Shown here: piece by piece, positions 43,017-45,012 of the stretch | Layout of the letters: every line of letters starts with the position of its first letter | Numbering within the stretch: position 1 is the first letter of the stretch | NCBI GenBank assembly: GCA_944385925.1 | Contig: CALWZE010000030.1 | Span: 1-45,012, forward strand | Reading direction: 5' to 3' | DNA: 45,012 bases | From: an uncultured Clostridia bacterium | GTDB taxonomy: Bacteria; Bacillota; Clostridia; Oscillospirales; Ruminococcaceae | Program-made: the position numbers and the translations under genes | Notes under the pieces: model-generated | What the model saw: only the letters and a program-made list of their open reading frames with translations | Told to the model about the DNA's origin: nothing | Databases searched by the model: none

Positions 43017-44024
43017 ATGGAACAGCTTTTCGCTTACTTTTCTTCACTGAACCCGCTCAATCTGCTCAAGAGCTTGCCGGGCGGCGTAGCGCAGGGCATA
43101 TTGTGGGGAATCATGGCTCTTGGCGTTTACGTCACTTTTCGCCTTCTGGATTTTGCCGACCTGACGGTTGACGGTTCTTTTACCACAGGCGGCGCATGCA
43201 CCGTCATGCTGATTACCGCCGGTACCCCTGCATGGCTCTCCAATCTTCTGGGAATTGAAGTCGGCACGCCTTTTCCCGCTTGGCTTGCCCTGCTTATCGC
43301 AATGCTCGCAGGACTTCTGGCCGGCCTGTGTACCGGCCTGCTGCATACCCGCCTTGGTATACCGGCAATTCTTTCCGGCATCCTGACACAGATTGCGCTT
43401 TACTCCATCAATCTGCGCATCATGGGCATGGCCTCCAACAAGGCGGTCAGCGTGGATAAATATAATCTGATTCTCTCCTCTCGCAGCGTGACACCCGCCA
43501 TCTTTATCGGTCTTGCCTGGGCTGTTGTGCTTATCTGCATCATGTACTGGTATTTCGGCACCGAGCAAGGCTCCGCAATCCGCGCGACCGGTAGCAACCC
43601 GGCCATGAGCCGTGCGCAGGGCATCAATATCGACACGATGAAGGTCATCGGCCTTGCCATCTCCAACGCAATCGTGGCGCTCGCAGGCGGTCTGCTTGCA
43701 CAGTATCAGGGCTTTGCGGATATAAAAATGGGACAGGGCGCAATCGTGATCGGACTGGCTGCCGTGATTATCGGCGAAGTTCTCGGCGAAGCCCTTTTCA
43801 AAAAGCATCTCAACTTCCTCGGCCGGCTTGCTTTTATTATTCTCGGCGGCGTAATCTACTATATGGTTGTAGTACTGGTGCTTTGGCTTAAGCTGAACAG
43901 CAACGACCTTAAGCTCTTTACGGCCGTTATTGTCGCTATCTTCCTCGCCGTTCCCTATCTGCGCGGAAAAGCAAAAAATTCCTTCGCTTCTGCCGGCAAG
44001 AAAGGAGCTAAAACCGATGCTTGA
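43017..44024 (+). CDS. ABC importer permease (COG4120-like)
   Basis: This encodes 335 residues with eight or nine membrane helices. GGVAQGILWGIMALGVYVTFRLLDFADLTVDGSF at the N-terminus is diagnostic for this branch of branched-chain-like permeases. RATGSNPAMSRAQGINIDTMKVIGLAISNA resembles the ATPase-contact loop. It works with the genes before and after. GAGGGAACGAA precedes the ATG. Its stop overlaps the ATPase start by eight bases. Confidence 0.93.
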   Translation: MEQLFAYFSSLNPLNLLKSLPGGVAQGILWGIMALGVYVTFRLLDFADLTVDGSFTTGGACTVMLITAGTPAWLSNLLGIEVGTPFPAWLALLIAMLAGLLAGLCTGLLHTRLGIPAILSGILTQIALYSINLRIMGMASNKAVSVDKYNLILSSRSVTPAIFIGLAWAVVLICIMYWYFGTEQGSAIRATGSNPAMSRAQGINIDTMKVIGLAISNAIVALAGGLLAQYQGFADIKMGQGAIVIGLAAVIIGEVLGEALFKKHLNFLGRLAFIILGGVIYYMVVVLVLWLKLNSNDLKLFTAVIVAIFLAVPYLRGKAKNSFASAGKKGAKTDA

Positions 44025-44811
44025 CCTGAACCATATTTACAAAACCTTTAATCTTGGAACTATAAATGAAAAAAAAGCGCTTGTTGACCTCAATCTGCAC
44101 TTGAAACAGGGCGATTTTCTGACCGTAATCGGCGGAAACGGCGCTGGAAAATCCACCATGCTCAATGCGGTTGCAGGCGTCTGGCCGATTGACGCGGGGC
44201 AGATTCTGATCGACGGACAGGACGTTACAGCACTGCCGGAATATAAGCGGGCAGCTTTTATCGGACGTGTTTTCCAGGACCCGATGATGGGAACCGCTCC
44301 TAACATGCAGCTGGAAGAAAACCTTGCACTTGCTTATCGTCGAGGCAAAAAGCGCGGCCTTCGCTGGGGCGTCACCCGCGCTGAGCGGGAAATGTTTCGT
44401 GAAAAGCTGCATTCCCTTGGTCTTGGGCTGGAAGATCGCATGACCGTCAAGGTCGGTTTGCTCTCCGGTGGACAGCGGCAGGCGCTGACCCTTCTCATGG
44501 CCGCGCTTCAGCAGCCAAAGCTTCTGCTGCTTGATGAGCACACCGCTGCGCTGGACCCCGCCACCGCGGCCAAAGTGTTGGAGCTTTCCGACCGGATCGT
44601 GAAGGAAAACGGTTTGACCGCCATGATGATCACCCACAACATGAAGGACGCCATACAGCACGGTAATCGTCTGATCATGATGAACGAGGGCAAGATCATT
44701 CTGGATATTTCCGGCGAGGAAAAGTCCAAGTTGACAAAAGCGGATCTGCTGCAAAAATTTGCGGAAGTTTCCGGCGTACAGGAAGAAACCGACCAGGTGT
44801 TATTATCCTGA
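44017..44811 (+). CDS. ABC importer ATP-binding protein (COG1101-like)
   Basis: This encodes 264 residues from the ATG at 44017 with AAAGGAG upstream. Walker A is GGNGAGKST, Q-loop VFQDPMMGTAPNMQLEENLALAYRRGK is typical of this branch, the signature is LSGGQRQ, Walker B is LLLLDEHTAALD, and the switch is ITHNM. It powers the permease; no degenerate sites are seen. It is coupled by overlap to the permease. Confidence 0.95.
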   Translation: MLDLNHIYKTFNLGTINEKKALVDLNLHLKQGDFLTVIGGNGAGKSTMLNAVAGVWPIDAGQILIDGQDVTALPEYKRAAFIGRVFQDPMMGTAPNMQLEENLALAYRRGKKRGLRWGVTRAEREMFREKLHSLGLGLEDRMTVKVGLLSGGQRQALTLLMAALQQPKLLLLDEHTAALDPATAAKVLELSDRIVKENGLTAMMITHNMKDAIQHGNRLIMMNEGKIILDISGEEKSKLTKADLLQKFAEVSGVQEETDQVLLS

Positions 44812-44819
44812 GCTTCATT

Positions 44820-44857
44820 TTCAGGCCCCGGCTTTGTTGCCGGGGCCTGAATTTATT
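44820..44857 (+). terminator. Intrinsic terminator of the importer operon
   Basis: TTCAGGCCCCGGC (44820-44832) pairs perfectly with GCCGGGGCCTGAA (44839-44851), followed by TTTATT. Confidence 0.9.
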
Positions 44858-44925
44858 CGTATGTTTCAGCGATGTAAAACCTTGAGAGTTTGCTTATGTG
44901 CGATAAAGAAGTAATAGAAGTGTAA

Positions 44926-44972
44926 AAAATTTTGCCGTTCCTATCCGGCACTTGGCCATTGTGTCGGATAGG
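44926..44972 (-). terminator. Inverted repeat, possible minus-strand terminator
   Basis: CCTATCCGGCAC (44940-44951) pairs with GTGTCGGATAGG (44961-44972) with one G-U pair. On the minus strand AACGGCAAAATTTTTT follows, so it may end a gene entering from the right edge. Confidence 0.5.
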
Positions 44973-44979
44973 TCGGGCG

Positions 44980-45012
44980 TTAGGCTTCGGGCAAGTCAAT
45001 CTTGCCGACAAA
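44980..45012 (-). CDS. Possible C-terminus of a gene beyond the right edge
   Basis: On the minus strand the last bases read FVGKIDLPEA followed by TAA at 44980-44982, just before the terminator-like repeat. Only ten codons are in the window, so this rests on position and plausible codons alone. Confidence 0.3.
   Translation of the reverse strand, partial: FVGKIDLPEA

Overview
The window looks like part of a chromosome of an anaerobic, probably spore-forming Clostridia member (Oscillospiraceae/Ruminococcaceae-like Firmicutes). The evidence is the long S10-spc-alpha ribosomal operon in Firmicutes order with map, a KOW protein and infA inside it. Zinc-ribbon forms of S4, S14, L24 and L36, a CotF/ferritin-like coat protein, reverse rubrerythrin with a PerR-type regulator, and many strong AGGAGG ribosome binding sites agree with this. 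No species call is possible from sequence reading alone.

Layout. 1-4100: a truncated DUF7000-like gene at the left edge, a two-helix zinc-ribbon membrane protein, a ferritin-like coat protein, a YwaF-type membrane protein and an 8-oxoguanine-deaminase-like amidohydrolase. 4350-5920: tRNA-Pro(GGG), phosphopentomutase deoB, and tRNA-Leu(TAA) with a consensus promoter and a strong terminator. 5990-9040: a visibly more AT-rich accessory cassette made of a recombinase-domain protein without a catalytic domain, a compact serine recombinase, and a 472-residue HEPN protein (R-x4-H motif, ApeA-like architecture) that is a candidate anti-phage effector. 9216-25200 (minus strand): about 15.6 kb of ribosomal operon running rpsJ to rplQ with secY, adk, map, a KOW protein, infA and rpoA, preceded by a roughly 300-nt leader and by acpP. 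The promoter of the operon is embedded in the acpP terminator.

25770-31000: a HAD phosphatase, an acyltransferase-like/acyl-CoA ligase gene pair, and an NSS-family sodium symporter. 31115-35431: a self-contained MarR plus heterodimeric ABC exporter operon with a perfect 16-bp palindrome directly after the -10 box. 35432-36300: a stretch with no convincing gene. 36321-39313: a processive family 2 glycosyltransferase, a small CmpB-like membrane protein and a short-chain dehydrogenase. 39359-41172: an oxidative-stress group (PerR/Fur regulator with a dyad operator, reverse rubrerythrin, and a small desulforedoxin-like Cys4 protein).

41581-44851: an ABC importer (lipoprotein, permease, ATPase; TrpXYZ/COG2984-4120-1101 type) preceded by a consensus promoter, a 31-codon Tyr-rich leader ORF and an intrinsic terminator. 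This is a candidate tyrosine-responsive attenuator. The right edge holds an inverted repeat and possibly the last codons of a minus-strand gene.

The two most notable items are the recombinase-HEPN cassette and the Tyr-rich leader/attenuator. Also unusual are an L30 protein with an 89-residue Lys/Ala-rich N-terminal tail and an E2-like acyltransferase with Glu in place of the catalytic His.
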